Assembly: GCA_029261255.1 (NCBI GenBank)
Contig: JAJDBQ010000005.1
Span: forward strand, 1 to 64,000
Length of the DNA: 64,000 bases
Direction of reading: 5' to 3'
Origin: Nitrospirales bacterium
Lineage (GTDB): Bacteria > Nitrospirota > Nitrospiria > Nitrospirales > UBA8639
Both the position numbers and the translations under genes were made by a program. Below, piece by piece: positions 25,706 through 34,664 of this stretch. Below the pieces are notes generated by a model. It saw only the letters and a program-made list of their open reading frames with translations, ran no database searches and had not been told where the DNA came from. How positions within the stretch are numbered: the stretch's first letter is position 1; every line of letters starts with the position of its first letter.

Positions 25706-26020
25706 ATGAAGCAGGGAATTCGTTTCATCATCGTATCGCTCGTGCTCGTACATCTCTCGCTATTCGGGATGGCGGCTTTTTGTCAGACCGAACTTCAATC
25801 ATCGTCTCGAACCCACAACCACACGACAGACGACAACAGCACGCATTCTGACTACTGTCGTTGGTCGTGCCAAGTCAGCACGACCACTCCCACTCTGGCT
25901 CAAGGCACACCCTTGATCAATCTGCCTATTTGGGATCAGCACAACTCCCTTCGCCTTTCTTTTCAGCCAAACACTCATGTCGTCTTACGATTTCTCTCCC
26001 CTCGGGCTCCACCAGTCTAG
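25706..26020 (+). CDS. Small secreted His/Cys protein, DUF2946-like (copy 4)
   Basis: This 104-residue protein has a hydrophobic segment (about residues 6-25), a His/Asp-rich stretch (HNHTTDDNSTHSD), the core Y-C-R-W-S-C-Q and the tail S-P-R-A-P-P-V. It lies 15 bp after the propeller gene and about 215 bp before a TonB-dependent receptor. This is the copy whose context most directly ties the family to receptor-mediated uptake. Confidence 0.65.
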   Translation: MKQGIRFIIVSLVLVHLSLFGMAAFCQTELQSSSRTHNHTTDDNSTHSDYCRWSCQVSTTTPTLAQGTPLINLPIWDQHNSLRLSFQPNTHVVLRFLSPRAPPV

Positions 26021-26234
26021 CCTTCTCAAATATCGCGTCGAACAGCAAGCATCGTGAGGTTACTTTGGGGTTTGGAATAACGTTCATCCCTCAAACTCAC
26101 TGGCGGATTAATACGTAATGGGGACGGGATCTCATCCGTTCAGCTTACGCTCTCTGGCCCTCAAACTTTCGATGCCGAGTATTCAGAAAAATATTTATTC
26201 ATCGACTTATTCATTTTAAAAGGAGCTCAGATCT

Positions 26235-28538
26235 GTGAACATGCGACAAAGTACATTTTCATCACTCTTTCACACGATACCCCTTAGCATGGCCATCATT
26301 TTCCTAACTATGAGTCTTTCTCTTTCGCCGGCTTTTGCTGCCTCCCCTTCGCCGACTCAAGGAGAGTTACTTCAACAGCAGACGACGCTAGAGCAGGAAC
26401 TCGCGACCCTTCAGGAGCAACTACGTCGTGTTCAAGCGGAGCTTGAAGCCTTAGATACGCCCACCGATGCCTCTTCATCAACGGAGGCGGCAAAGACCGC
26501 CCTGAAAAAACAAGAAGTAACCGTGTTAGATGAAATTTCGGTTGTCAGCACTCGCCTTCTACAAACACCCCGAGGAACCACCCGTTCAACAGTCAAACGA
26601 AATCAGATTGACAACCAACCGGCGAAAGACTTCAGGGAGTCCCTGGAAAGCCAACCTGGAATCATTCTACGCAAACGCAATGGCCCACGTGACTACAGTA
26701 TTGCCATTCGAGGATTTGGAGCGAAACAAGCATTCGGTGTCCAGAAGATTCGGCTGTTTGAAGATGGGTTTGACGTCACCCAATCCGACGGACTATCTCG
26801 CTTGGATTTGCAAGACCCCTGGTTCATGGAAGCCATCGATGTCGAACGTGGCGCCTCATCCGCTATATACGGCAACTATGCTCTGGGTGGAATCGTCAAT
26901 TTTCGAACGCGGCGAGGACGTGATATCAATGGAGTAGAAACATTTACCAGCGTGGGGAGTTACGGTTATCAAAAATATGGAACGGCTATCGGGAAAGAAT
27001 ACAAACATATGGATGCTGCCGTCTTTTTCAGTCATGAACGAGGCGATGGATATCAAGATCACAGCGATTTTTCGACCACCACGGTCGATGCCAATTTTCG
27101 ATTCAAAATTGATGATCATCAAACGTTTTTCTTTAAGGCAGCCAACAATGATTTGAATGTCCTGACTCCTCAACGGCTCACACTTACACAATTCCAAACC
27201 CAACCGAAACAGGCGGGCACGCTAGCAAAAGCCAATGACCGTTCTCGCCGTGACCACCGAACCATCATTGGCGGACGATACACCAATCAAATTACTCCGG
27301 ACACAGAGGTCTCCCTCACTGGCGTTTATGATAATAAAGATATCAATCAAAAATTTGGGATTACGTTAGATCAAGAGCAACCCAATTGGAAAACGCGTGC
27401 TGATGTGCGGAATGTGCACAAGGTCTTCGGGATGCCACTTCGCAGTCATGGTGGAATATTTTTTGAGTACCTTGAAACGGAAACTACGAATTTCCGCAAC
27501 TTACGTGATGGTAAAGGCAGCAAGCAAAATGCCATTAACAACCAGCGTGGATCCATCAGGAATTTGGGATTTCGAATTCGCGAAGAATTGGATCTGACCT
27601 CTCAATGGACTATCGCGGCAGGACTAGGGTACGAGCGAACCCATTTATCAGTCGATCAAATTAATTATGGATTTTTCAGCGGGACAGTAACAAACCAAGC
27701 AAGTGCCAACCGTAAGTTTCATAATGTGGCCCCCGATGTCTCTATCGAATTTCATCCCAACGAACATGACCGATACTGGACGCGCGTGTCGGGTGGGTAT
27801 GGGACACCAAATTTTGGCAACCTCACGACCGCTCCAACTGGGTTACCTGGTGCCAACAATGACCTCGATGACGAACGGAGTATCAATCTTGAGCTAGGTG
27901 GCCAAGTTCACCTTCATCCTCGCTTCAATTTCCAGCTGGTCGGATTTTGGAATTTCTTTAAGGACGAGCTGGTTAATCAAGCGGTCGGAGGTGGTGGCGG
28001 AAACTTTGCAACCAATGCAGATTCTTCAGAATATCGAGGGATCGAAGTCGCCGCAGAATGGATGCCTCTTGACGGACTCACGCTTTCTGCAGCCTATACC
28101 TATGTCAATGCCGAGTTCACTGATTATACGGATACGATTCTTGTAGGAGGCGTTGGGACCGATGTTAATCGCGATGACAATAAGGTCCCTGCAGTTGAGC
28201 CACATGTATTGAATTTTCGAACCGCCTATGATCATCTTTCAGGGTTAGGCGGCTGGATTGAGGTCTCATGGATTGACGACTATTATGTGAATAATGCCAA
28301 TACGTTAAAGGCTCAAGCTGCCACCGTCGTGAACGTGAACCTCCACTATGCCGAAGACGTTGAGTGGGGATGGGTTCGCTTATTCAAGGCTTACGTACAG
28401 GTCGATAATCTCTTCGATCAAACGTATATGGGTAGCGGGGCCATCGTGTCTGACAGCACCACTGATGCATCCAAACAAGCATTTCTCCTCGCGCCTCCCC
28501 TCTCTGTTTTTGGAGGGATCACACTAGGACTGTTCTAA
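26235..28538 (+). CDS. TonB-dependent outer-membrane receptor 4 with N-terminal coiled coil
   Basis: The 767-residue protein is read from a GTG at 26235 with AAAAGGAG 10 bp upstream. The signal peptide (to about residue 36) is followed by a periplasmic coiled coil of about 35 residues (LLQQQTTLEQELATLQEQLRR...), then a TonB-box-like EISVVST. The plug has RESLESQPGIILRKR, IRGFGAKQ, DGFDVTQSDG and VERGASSAIYGNYALGG, and the barrel ends in GLF. The sequence resembles FecA-like iron-citrate receptors without the STN domain. The coiled coil is unusual and may contact a partner such as the TPR protein downstream. Confidence 0.9.
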   Translation: MNMRQSTFSSLFHTIPLSMAIIFLTMSLSLSPAFAASPSPTQGELLQQQTTLEQELATLQEQLRRVQAELEALDTPTDASSSTEAAKTALKKQEVTVLDEISVVSTRLLQTPRGTTRSTVKRNQIDNQPAKDFRESLESQPGIILRKRNGPRDYSIAIRGFGAKQAFGVQKIRLFEDGFDVTQSDGLSRLDLQDPWFMEAIDVERGASSAIYGNYALGGIVNFRTRRGRDINGVETFTSVGSYGYQKYGTAIGKEYKHMDAAVFFSHERGDGYQDHSDFSTTTVDANFRFKIDDHQTFFFKAANNDLNVLTPQRLTLTQFQTQPKQAGTLAKANDRSRRDHRTIIGGRYTNQITPDTEVSLTGVYDNKDINQKFGITLDQEQPNWKTRADVRNVHKVFGMPLRSHGGIFFEYLETETTNFRNLRDGKGSKQNAINNQRGSIRNLGFRIREELDLTSQWTIAAGLGYERTHLSVDQINYGFFSGTVTNQASANRKFHNVAPDVSIEFHPNEHDRYWTRVSGGYGTPNFGNLTTAPTGLPGANNDLDDERSINLELGGQVHLHPRFNFQLVGFWNFFKDELVNQAVGGGGGNFATNADSSEYRGIEVAAEWMPLDGLTLSAAYTYVNAEFTDYTDTILVGGVGTDVNRDDNKVPAVEPHVLNFRTAYDHLSGLGGWIEVSWIDDYYVNNANTLKAQAATVVNVNLHYAEDVEWGWVRLFKAYVQVDNLFDQTYMGSGAIVSDSTTDASKQAFLLAPPLSVFGGITLGLF

Positions 28539-28559
28539 GCACCCTTGGGCTATTGCTCT

Positions 28560-28591
28560 CCAGGGCTCTTCCCGTAGAGGAAGGGCCCTGG
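28560..28591 (+). terminator. Stem-loop after receptor 4
   Basis: CCAGGGC-TCTTCC pairs with GGAAG-GGCCCTGG around a short loop, 22 bp after the receptor stop codon. No T-run follows, so it may stabilise the mRNA or attenuate readthrough into the TPR gene rather than terminate strongly. Confidence 0.5.
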
Positions 28592-28784
28592 ACCTCTGAG
28601 TAAGTTAAGTGCCATATTCTCATCGATAAGCAATATGACGATTTCAGAGAAGAGGCTGTATTCTTTTATCCTTTACAGGTGGCAGCCTATAATAATCTCA
28701 CATTCTTAAACAGAATCATGATCACGAACCTACCTGCTTATGTATTTTTTCTTTTCATCGAATAACTCAAAATTGAGGTTGGTT

Positions 28785-29843
28785 ATGACTATCTTTTCTA
28801 AGCCTTCATCTTTCCATCAATGGCTCATACCGTTTATTGTTCTCATTGCCTTCAGCGTTGGGATTTGGCCCATGGCTGGGTTTGGGCATCCAGCAGGCGA
28901 CTTCTATCAGAATGCTGCTAAAGCGGTTCAGAGCAAGAATCTTCAGCAGGCTGAATCTCTTCTTGAGCAAGCTCTATCAGAATTTCCGTCTTACGCCGAA
29001 GCTCATCATCTTTTAGGATTAGTTCAGTATCAACGGAGACAAGATGCCAGCATGGCCATTCCAGCCCTACAGGAAGCCGTGAAACTGAATCCTAACTTTG
29101 CGCAAGCCCATTATGACTTGGGATTGCTATACCTGCATCAGGAACAATTTGGAGAAGCACGAACGTCAATTCAACAAACGCTCTCTCTTTACCCAAAATT
29201 TTGGGAAGCTCGACTCACGCTGGCTAAGACGTTTGATCATACCGGAGACACGGACAAGGCCATACAAGAATATGAAACCGTTCTCACACAGGAGCCCTTC
29301 GCTTCCGAGGCGTTATTTCATCTGGCGTACCATCTGATGCAAAAGAATCAACCAGAGCGTGCTCAAGAACTGCTCACACAGTTAACGACACACGACTCAC
29401 AACATGCTGAAGGCTGGTACTTGCGGGGCCGCCTATTCGAAAAAGATCAGCAGTTCGATCAAGCCATCGAAGCCTATGAACAGGTGATACTTCACGATCC
29501 AGAGCACACCGACACTCATTATAATCTTGGATTTCTGTATCAACAGAAAGACCTACCCGACAAAGCTATTGAGCATTTCCAGCGAGTCACTCAATTAAAA
29601 CCCACCGATGCTGAAGCCTATGTAAATTTGGGTGTGTTGTTGATCGGAGAAAAACAATTGGACAAGGCAGAAGAGGTCTACCAGAAAGCCTTAGGATTAC
29701 AGCCTAACTCCGTGGAAGGACAATTCAATATGGGCGCCTTTTACGAATTTCACAAAGAAGACCTTGAGCAAGCCAAGATACATTATATAAAGTATTTGGA
29801 GTTAGGCGGCACAGACGGTCGAATACAAGAATTGATGAAATAA
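28785..29843 (+). CDS. Secreted TPR-repeat protein
   Basis: The ATG at 28785 (TGAGG upstream) is preferred over 28740. The 352-residue protein has a signal peptide (cleavage probably after G-F-G) and about eight tetratricopeptide repeats covering residues 40-350, of the form A-x-x-x-Y-x-x-A-L-x-L-x-P. TPR arrays are scaffolds for protein contacts; here the setting is the periplasm. The C-terminus is similar to the partial gene at the left edge of the window, which precedes tonB. This suggests the protein belongs with TonB-dependent uptake. Confidence 0.85.
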   Translation: MTIFSKPSSFHQWLIPFIVLIAFSVGIWPMAGFGHPAGDFYQNAAKAVQSKNLQQAESLLEQALSEFPSYAEAHHLLGLVQYQRRQDASMAIPALQEAVKLNPNFAQAHYDLGLLYLHQEQFGEARTSIQQTLSLYPKFWEARLTLAKTFDHTGDTDKAIQEYETVLTQEPFASEALFHLAYHLMQKNQPERAQELLTQLTTHDSQHAEGWYLRGRLFEKDQQFDQAIEAYEQVILHDPEHTDTHYNLGFLYQQKDLPDKAIEHFQRVTQLKPTDAEAYVNLGVLLIGEKQLDKAEEVYQKALGLQPNSVEGQFNMGAFYEFHKEDLEQAKIHYIKYLELGGTDGRIQELMK

Positions 29844-29873
29844 GATATTCATCATCATTCTCTGAACCAAGAA

Positions 29874-30270
29874 TCAACCCCCTACTTTTAACCTTAACTC
29901 ACGTATGAAAAAAACAATGGATTCTGGATCCGTTGAATCCACCCTGATGGCATACAACTCCTCTTCTTGAGTAAACAGCTCTTCGATTTCCTGTTGGCGT
30001 TCCAGAATGTTGACGGTCGCATCTGACGCATCATGGCCTTCACAGACCTTCGTTCTATTCTCTCCACTAGAACCGTATTTGGAGCAACCACATCCATGTG
30101 GAATAATCCACGAATGAATATGTTACTGGCTTTTTGATTTTATAGGCGTACCCACCGGGTAAGAAGACCTACGAAATATGGGTTTCCACCGGCCGCACTT
30201 GATCAACCCAGTGAGGATATGATTCGGAATCTTCCAATCCTTGAACCAATGCAGTAGGAATCTCCCTCAT
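29874..30270 (-). pseudogene. Remnant of bifunctional aminoglycoside phosphotransferase/ATP-binding protein
   Basis: On the minus strand a start at 30270 opens ...ESYPHWVDQVRPVETHIS, then a TAG where the family has Trp, then VFLPGGYAYKIKKPV. After about 60 bp the frame jumps to the family C-terminus (VAPNTVLVERIERRSV). A further frameshift near 30030 then gives HDASDATVNILERQQEIEEL to a stop at 29874. The whole central kinase part (roughly 400 residues) is missing. These blocks match the N- and C-terminal ends of the family as I recall it. A nonsense codon, a large deletion and a frameshift together show a dead gene. Confidence 0.75.
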
Positions 30271-30446
30271 AGCAACGATTGATGACAATAATGGCCAAAA
30301 ATTTGTCGTTTGTCGAAACCTATGATTCCCCTCATAGCATCCAATATTTCGTTGAATTGAAATCGTAAGGATCAAATACCTTTGCCAGACTTGTGATAAA
30401 AATCTCCAACCAGGTAAACTGTCATATACTCATATACGGGGAACCT

Positions 30447-31055
30447 ATGTTAAGACGAATTAAATGGCTTTTCTTTCTTTGCCTACTCATGATCGTTGTT
30501 GGAGTGTTGGCCGCCCTGTGGCTTCTCCCAGGCACTTTTTCTGCTAAATCAGCTCCACCCGAATGGGAAATCAAGATTGCCAGATTTATTCGCCATATGG
30601 CTACGCCAAGTCATTTCCTCAAAATGTCCAATCCTGTTCAGCTATCTTCGGAGATCTTAGCGGAAGCTCGACATCATTTTGCCGACCATTGCGCGACCTG
30701 CCATGCCAATGATGGCAGTGGAAAAACATCTATGGGGCCAAATTTTTATCCCCCTGTACCAGACCTTCGCGATCCAGTCATTCAAGATATGCAAGATGGA
30801 GAGCTTTTTTACGTGATTCATTTTGGCATTCGTTTCACCGGCATGCCAGCCTGGGGAAAGGGAGCTCCTGAAGAAGATCAGGAAAGTTGGAATCTGGTTC
30901 ATTTTATTCGGCAGTTGCCAAATATTACTCCAGAAGAAATTGCAGAAATGAAAAAAGATAATCCGATGTCTCGTACCGAACGCGAGCAACAAGATATGCT
31001 TGATCAATTCTTATCCGGTGAGGATGTGGATCCAGCCACAGCTCATCATCATTAA
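30447..31055 (+). CDS. Membrane-anchored mono-heme cytochrome c
   Basis: The ATG at 30447 (GGGGAA upstream) is preferred over 30393. The 202-residue protein has an N-terminal membrane anchor or signal (about residues 6-27) and a cytochrome c domain (about 75-165). The heme motif is C-A-T-C-H-A-N-D-G and the likely axial Met is in FTGMPAWG. A charged helical tail ends in HHH. It heads a three-gene set with the proteins at 31080 and 31439 (gaps of 24 and 32 bp). It probably carries electrons in the periplasm; the partner is unknown. Confidence 0.85.
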   Translation: MLRRIKWLFFLCLLMIVVGVLAALWLLPGTFSAKSAPPEWEIKIARFIRHMATPSHFLKMSNPVQLSSEILAEARHHFADHCATCHANDGSGKTSMGPNFYPPVPDLRDPVIQDMQDGELFYVIHFGIRFTGMPAWGKGAPEEDQESWNLVHFIRQLPNITPEEIAEMKKDNPMSRTEREQQDMLDQFLSGEDVDPATAHHH

Positions 31056-31079
31056 TGTGTTTACTGAAGGAGTATGGTC

Positions 31080-31406
31080 ATGAAACAAATGAGTCATCTA
31101 CTGATTCTCGTTGCACTTCTTATTCTTCCTGGATTCGCTTGGGGTCATGGCGATGCTTCCCATGTCATGGGTACGGTCACAACGATGGAAGATGATTATG
31201 TCGTTGTGAAAACCGCTAAAGGTGATTCAGTTTCTCTGGCTTTTCAACTCGAGACCATTTTCCAACAAAATGGTATCCACAAGAAGGATGCTCGCCCACA
31301 AGTGGGTGACCGATTGGTCGCCGAAGTCACAAAGAAAGGTCTGCCGGAAAACCGCGACTGGGTTGCCACCGAAATCACCTTTGCCACGCCCAAGGCAAAA
31401 CCCTAA
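31080..31406 (+). CDS. Small periplasmic hypothetical protein (OB-fold-like)
   Basis: This 108-residue protein has a signal peptide ending A-W-G. Its beta-rich domain (HVMGTVTTMEDDYVVVKTAKGDSVSLAF...VGDRLVAEVTKK) resembles small DUF5666-type OB-fold proteins. The ATG at 31080 is chosen because AAGGAG sits 6-8 bp before it and abuts the alternative ATG at 31074. It lies between a cytochrome c and an Slp-type lipoprotein. Function unknown. Confidence 0.65.
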   Translation: MKQMSHLLILVALLILPGFAWGHGDASHVMGTVTTMEDDYVVVKTAKGDSVSLAFQLETIFQQNGIHKKDARPQVGDRLVAEVTKKGLPENRDWVATEITFATPKAKP

Positions 31407-31438
31407 GCCCGATTTTCGGGCCAGAAGAGGTCAGCCCG

Positions 31439-32047
31439 ATGATTCATTCTTATATGGTTTCTACATATCCCATACACACAATTTTCAAATTTGCAGTGGT
31501 CGTCGGCCTTTTGATATTCAGCGCAGGCTGCACACAACCGTATAAGGCGACGCTTCCAGCCGATCTGACCACTCAGCTCAACCACTCGTTGTCCTTCTCG
31601 CAAATCAAAGCATTTCCAGATGAGCATAAAGGCAAACTGGTTATCCTCGGCGGGCAAATCCTCTCAGCAAAACGGCTCGCCGATTCGACAGAACTTGTCA
31701 TCCTTCAATTGCCGCTTATCAAACAACGAGAGCCCTCAACGGAATTAACTCATTCTCAAGGTCGGTATATCGCCTATCAGCAGACATTCCTTGATCCAGC
31801 CACCGTTCCTCCTGGAACCCGAATCACCCTCGTTGGAGAGCTATCAGGATCTGTCACTCAACCACTCGATGAGACGGACTATACCTACCCCACACTGATG
31901 ATCAAACAGTTCAACATTTGGCCCACCTATTCCTCAGACTACCGCCGCTATGACCAACCATACCCCTACTGGGGAGCATATCCCTATAGCCATCCATATT
32001 GGGGCCCTCGCGGTCGATTTTTCGGACGTTACCCCTTTTGGTACTAG
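31439..32047 (+). CDS. slp: Slp-family outer-membrane lipoprotein
   Basis: This 202-residue protein has a lipoprotein signal (lipobox F-S-A-G-C). The Slp domain follows (F-S-Q-I-K-A-F-P-D-E-H-K-G-K-L-V-I-L-G-G-Q-I, ...GRYIAYQQTFLDPATVPPGTRITLVGELSG...). A Tyr/Pro/Trp-rich tail (residues 165-202) follows; similar tails occur in other Slp proteins. Slp is a stationary-phase, starvation-induced outer-membrane lipoprotein in E. coli. It ends the apparent operon with the cytochrome at 30447. Confidence 0.85.
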   Translation: MIHSYMVSTYPIHTIFKFAVVVGLLIFSAGCTQPYKATLPADLTTQLNHSLSFSQIKAFPDEHKGKLVILGGQILSAKRLADSTELVILQLPLIKQREPSTELTHSQGRYIAYQQTFLDPATVPPGTRITLVGELSGSVTQPLDETDYTYPTLMIKQFNIWPTYSSDYRRYDQPYPYWGAYPYSHPYWGPRGRFFGRYPFWY

Positions 32048-32166
32048 TAGAGAGAAAAATGTAAGGAGAGAGGACCCCGCTCTCGGAAAATATGCTGTTC
32101 CACAGGTTGTCAGCGGAAAGTAAGAAATGATCAAGCTCTCCGTGTAGATCGGAGCAATCGAATGAC

Positions 32167-32203
32167 AAAAAAATGCTAGGAGAATGCTTCCACTCTCCTA
32201 GCA
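32167..32203 (-). terminator. Rho-independent terminator of the 32258 gene
   Basis: On the minus strand TGCTAGGAGA pairs perfectly with TCTCCTAGCA around a 10 nt loop and is followed by TTTTTTT. It lies about 55 bp past the stop codon of the minus-strand gene. Confidence 0.85.
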
Positions 32204-32257
32204 ACTATATTTGAGAAATAAAACTGAAACGGTCTTAAGAATGCGTCATCGTCAACC

Positions 32258-33853
32258 TTACAAATGAGGTTGAGAATCTACTTCCACTTCTTTTAAATGG
32301 ACCTTGGCTTGTTCATCAGTAGCATGTTCAACGACATGTTCTTCAGACTGATGAACCGCTGTCGTTGATTCTTCCGTGACAGCTTCTGCTGGCGTGGCTT
32401 CTGAAACATCCATCTGAGGTTCTTGGACCTGGATCTCAACTGCATGCTCTTCCACCTCATGAACTGCTGTTGCCGGCTCTTCCGTGACAGCTTCTGCAGG
32501 CATGGCTTCTGATACATCCATCGTATGTTCTTGGACCTGGGTCTCAACTGCATGCTCTTCCACCTGATGTACCGCTTTTGTTGGTTCGTGAACCGAAGAT
32601 TCTATAGGCATCAGCTCTGACATATCCATGTCCATTGGATGTTCAGGCTCGTGGATAGTCACTGAAGGTTCAACAAGACCGTCTTGTTTTACTCCCTTGT
32701 CTAAGCTGCCCTCACCGACAAGATGTTGATCATCGATGGGCTGCGCATCAAGAATGTTATGCTCAACGGCTTCATGATGCATCGATGCATGTGCGTCAGG
32801 GGTCGACTCTTTCGTTGCTTCTTCACTCACAATATTTTTCATACCAGCGTCCAGTGAACCATCTTCCGTGGCCGAATCCGCTAACTTCGATGGTGGATGC
32901 TCCTCGTTCAACAGCTGTTCAATTTCTTCTAAGTCCTGTATTTCGTTGACTGGTCCCTTGGTAGCCACTTCTGTTTCAGTCTTGTGTTCAACCTGGCCCT
33001 CGTGTTCAGGTGATTGATCTTGAACCGACAAATCCTGGTCTACGGAATTTTCTGTTGGTTCGGCTGGAAGTGCTGCTTCAACCGTGTTGTCATCAATCGC
33101 GGCTTCGACATTTCCTTCAGGGCTTTGCGTATCAAGCGACACCGGAACGACAAACGTCGTGCTCGAGAAGTCGGCGACTAATCCAACCGTGTCATTTCCG
33201 CCATCCAACACGAGCACAATATCGGTCCCAGGATTCTTCCATTCGGCAACCATCACGAGATGACCACGCATGACCGCTTGTCCCCACAGACTAGAATCAT
33301 ACTGATAGAGTTCGTCTAACCAAATCTCTTGCACAGATGTTGGTTCACCATAGCTTTGCTTAATCCAATTTTTTACCGTGTTGAAATCTTGAACAAATTC
33401 CACTGCATCATCATGCTGAGGCTCGAACACATATTTGGCTTGTCCTAAATGATTCTCATAAAAACTATAGGTTAACGCTGCTTCAATTCCTTCGATTTGC
33501 GTATGATACGCGACTCGTTGTTCATAATCCGCCAACACCGGTGACTGCAAATCCCATGATGACTGGACGAGTTCGTTGTCTTTGACTTCTTGAACACTCA
33601 TACCCCAATCAGTGCTCCGTCGCTCAAGTGTTTTTGGTTGAGATGGCATCACCATTTTTTTCATGACTGATGGTTCAGCCTGATGCTGAGTTGGCGCCAT
33701 GAGCAAATTGCCATTCGAATCACGATGCCGGGTGAGATGTACATAGTCCGAATTACTTGCGGCATAACTTGTCGCCAACAATGATGTCCCTAACACCGCC
33801 ACCGTGCTCATCAAGAAAAAATGTGTTTTCATAGCAGTTCTCATTTTCCTCAT
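32258..33853 (-). CDS. Acidic secreted protein with C-terminal tandem repeats
   Basis: The start is uncertain: 33853 (AGGAA upstream) or 33832, which begins exactly at the signal peptide M-K-T-H-F-F. After the signal, about 250 residues form a folded domain with alternating hydrophobic segments (a YHTQIEGIEAALTYSFYENH region). The rest is acidic and low-complexity, rich in Glu, Val, Ala and His. It contains a 36-residue tandem repeat near the C-terminus (EHAVE-[TI]-QVQE... VSEA-[MT]-PAEAVTEE). I do not recognise the family. The tail looks like a disordered envelope or surface segment. Confidence 0.65.
   Translation of the reverse strand: MRKMRTAMKTHFFLMSTVAVLGTSLLATSYAASNSDYVHLTRHRDSNGNLLMAPTQHQAEPSVMKKMVMPSQPKTLERRSTDWGMSVQEVKDNELVQSSWDLQSPVLADYEQRVAYHTQIEGIEAALTYSFYENHLGQAKYVFEPQHDDAVEFVQDFNTVKNWIKQSYGEPTSVQEIWLDELYQYDSSLWGQAVMRGHLVMVAEWKNPGTDIVLVLDGGNDTVGLVADFSSTTFVVPVSLDTQSPEGNVEAAIDDNTVEAALPAEPTENSVDQDLSVQDQSPEHEGQVEHKTETEVATKGPVNEIQDLEEIEQLLNEEHPPSKLADSATEDGSLDAGMKNIVSEEATKESTPDAHASMHHEAVEHNILDAQPIDDQHLVGEGSLDKGVKQDGLVEPSVTIHEPEHPMDMDMSELMPIESSVHEPTKAVHQVEEHAVETQVQEHTMDVSEAMPAEAVTEEPATAVHEVEEHAVEIQVQEPQMDVSEATPAEAVTEESTTAVHQSEEHVVEHATDEQAKVHLKEVEVDSQPHL
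32350..32575 (-). repeat. 108 bp in-frame tandem repeat
   Basis: Two adjacent units with a 108 bp (36 codon) period lie in the 3' part of the gene at 32258; CTTCCGTGAC recurs at 32371 and 32479. A third, degenerate start is seen further 5' in the gene. Copy-number change here would keep the reading frame. Confidence 0.75.
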
Positions 33854-33998
33854 GGTTCCTAATCGTTTGAATGATTCGAGTTCGCCAGCAGACAGGCAAA
33901 AGGCGAGGCTCAACGCCACCGTTCATCAATCTCTATAGAATACTGTCGGTTATTGATCAGAGAACTTAAGAGGAAGGGGAGAAAATCCTGAATAATGC

Positions 33999-34484
33999 TT
34001 AGTGCCAGGCTGGTTGACCACCCCAGTCTTCTCCACCCCTCAACATAGAAGAAGAGAGGATTTCAGCCCAGTGGTCACGGACATTGGCAAACATCTGCAA
34101 ATATCCTGAATACGTTGGTGGTTTTTGCATGTAACCATTCACACCTAATGTAGCGATTTGGAAAATATCTCTTGGGGCTTTGGATGTCGTCAACACAACA
34201 ACAGGGATACAGGATAGATCCTGATCTTTGCTCAATTCTTCCAACACCTCTTGTCCAGTCATGTAGGGCATATTGAGGTCTAGTAGAATCACGCTGGGCC
34301 GAGGAGCACTTTCTCGATTCTCATAGACTCCGCGACGATAGAGGTAATCCAGCAAATCGGTTCCGTCAGAGACCATCCGTAAGTGTTCGCCGATAGGCAT
34401 TTCTTCCCACGCTTCCCGGACCATCTCACAATCGTCGGGATTATCATCCACCAGCAACACAGTATGAATCGGACGCTCAACCAT
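33999..34484 (-). CDS. Single-domain response regulator (Rcp1-like)
   Basis: This 161-residue protein is a receiver domain without an output domain. It has the acidic pocket V-D-D-N (residues 13-14), the phosphoacceptor Asp69 in VILLDLNMP, T-T-S near 100 and the conserved Lys in Q-K-P-P near 116. The insert between strands resembles cyanobacterial Rcp1-type regulators that partner with phytochrome or PAS histidine kinases. No kinase is adjacent; the PAS-rich kinase at 48168 is one possible partner, but that is speculation. Confidence 0.9.
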   Translation of the reverse strand: MVERPIHTVLLVDDNPDDCEMVREAWEEMPIGEHLRMVSDGTDLLDYLYRRGVYENRESAPRPSVILLDLNMPYMTGQEVLEELSKDQDLSCIPVVVLTTSKAPRDIFQIATLGVNGYMQKPPTYSGYLQMFANVRDHWAEILSSSMLRGGEDWGGQPAWH

Positions 34485-34664
34485 TCACAGTTCCAATTTC
34501 TTAGTCTGAACGTTCTAAGCAGGTAAGTATCAGAAATCTCGTTTTCGAAGAAGACGTATACGTCTCCATGTTTATGTCGGCTCATTCTCCAAAAACTTGT
34601 GACAAGGTCCATGTTCATTAACGAAGCCAAGCAAGGCTTTTGGCAAATGAGGGAAAGATGACGT

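Noticed and set aside
32040-32100. Terminator after the Slp gene
   Set aside because: A GAGAG/CTCTC stem is present but short, with no T-run, so it is not listed.
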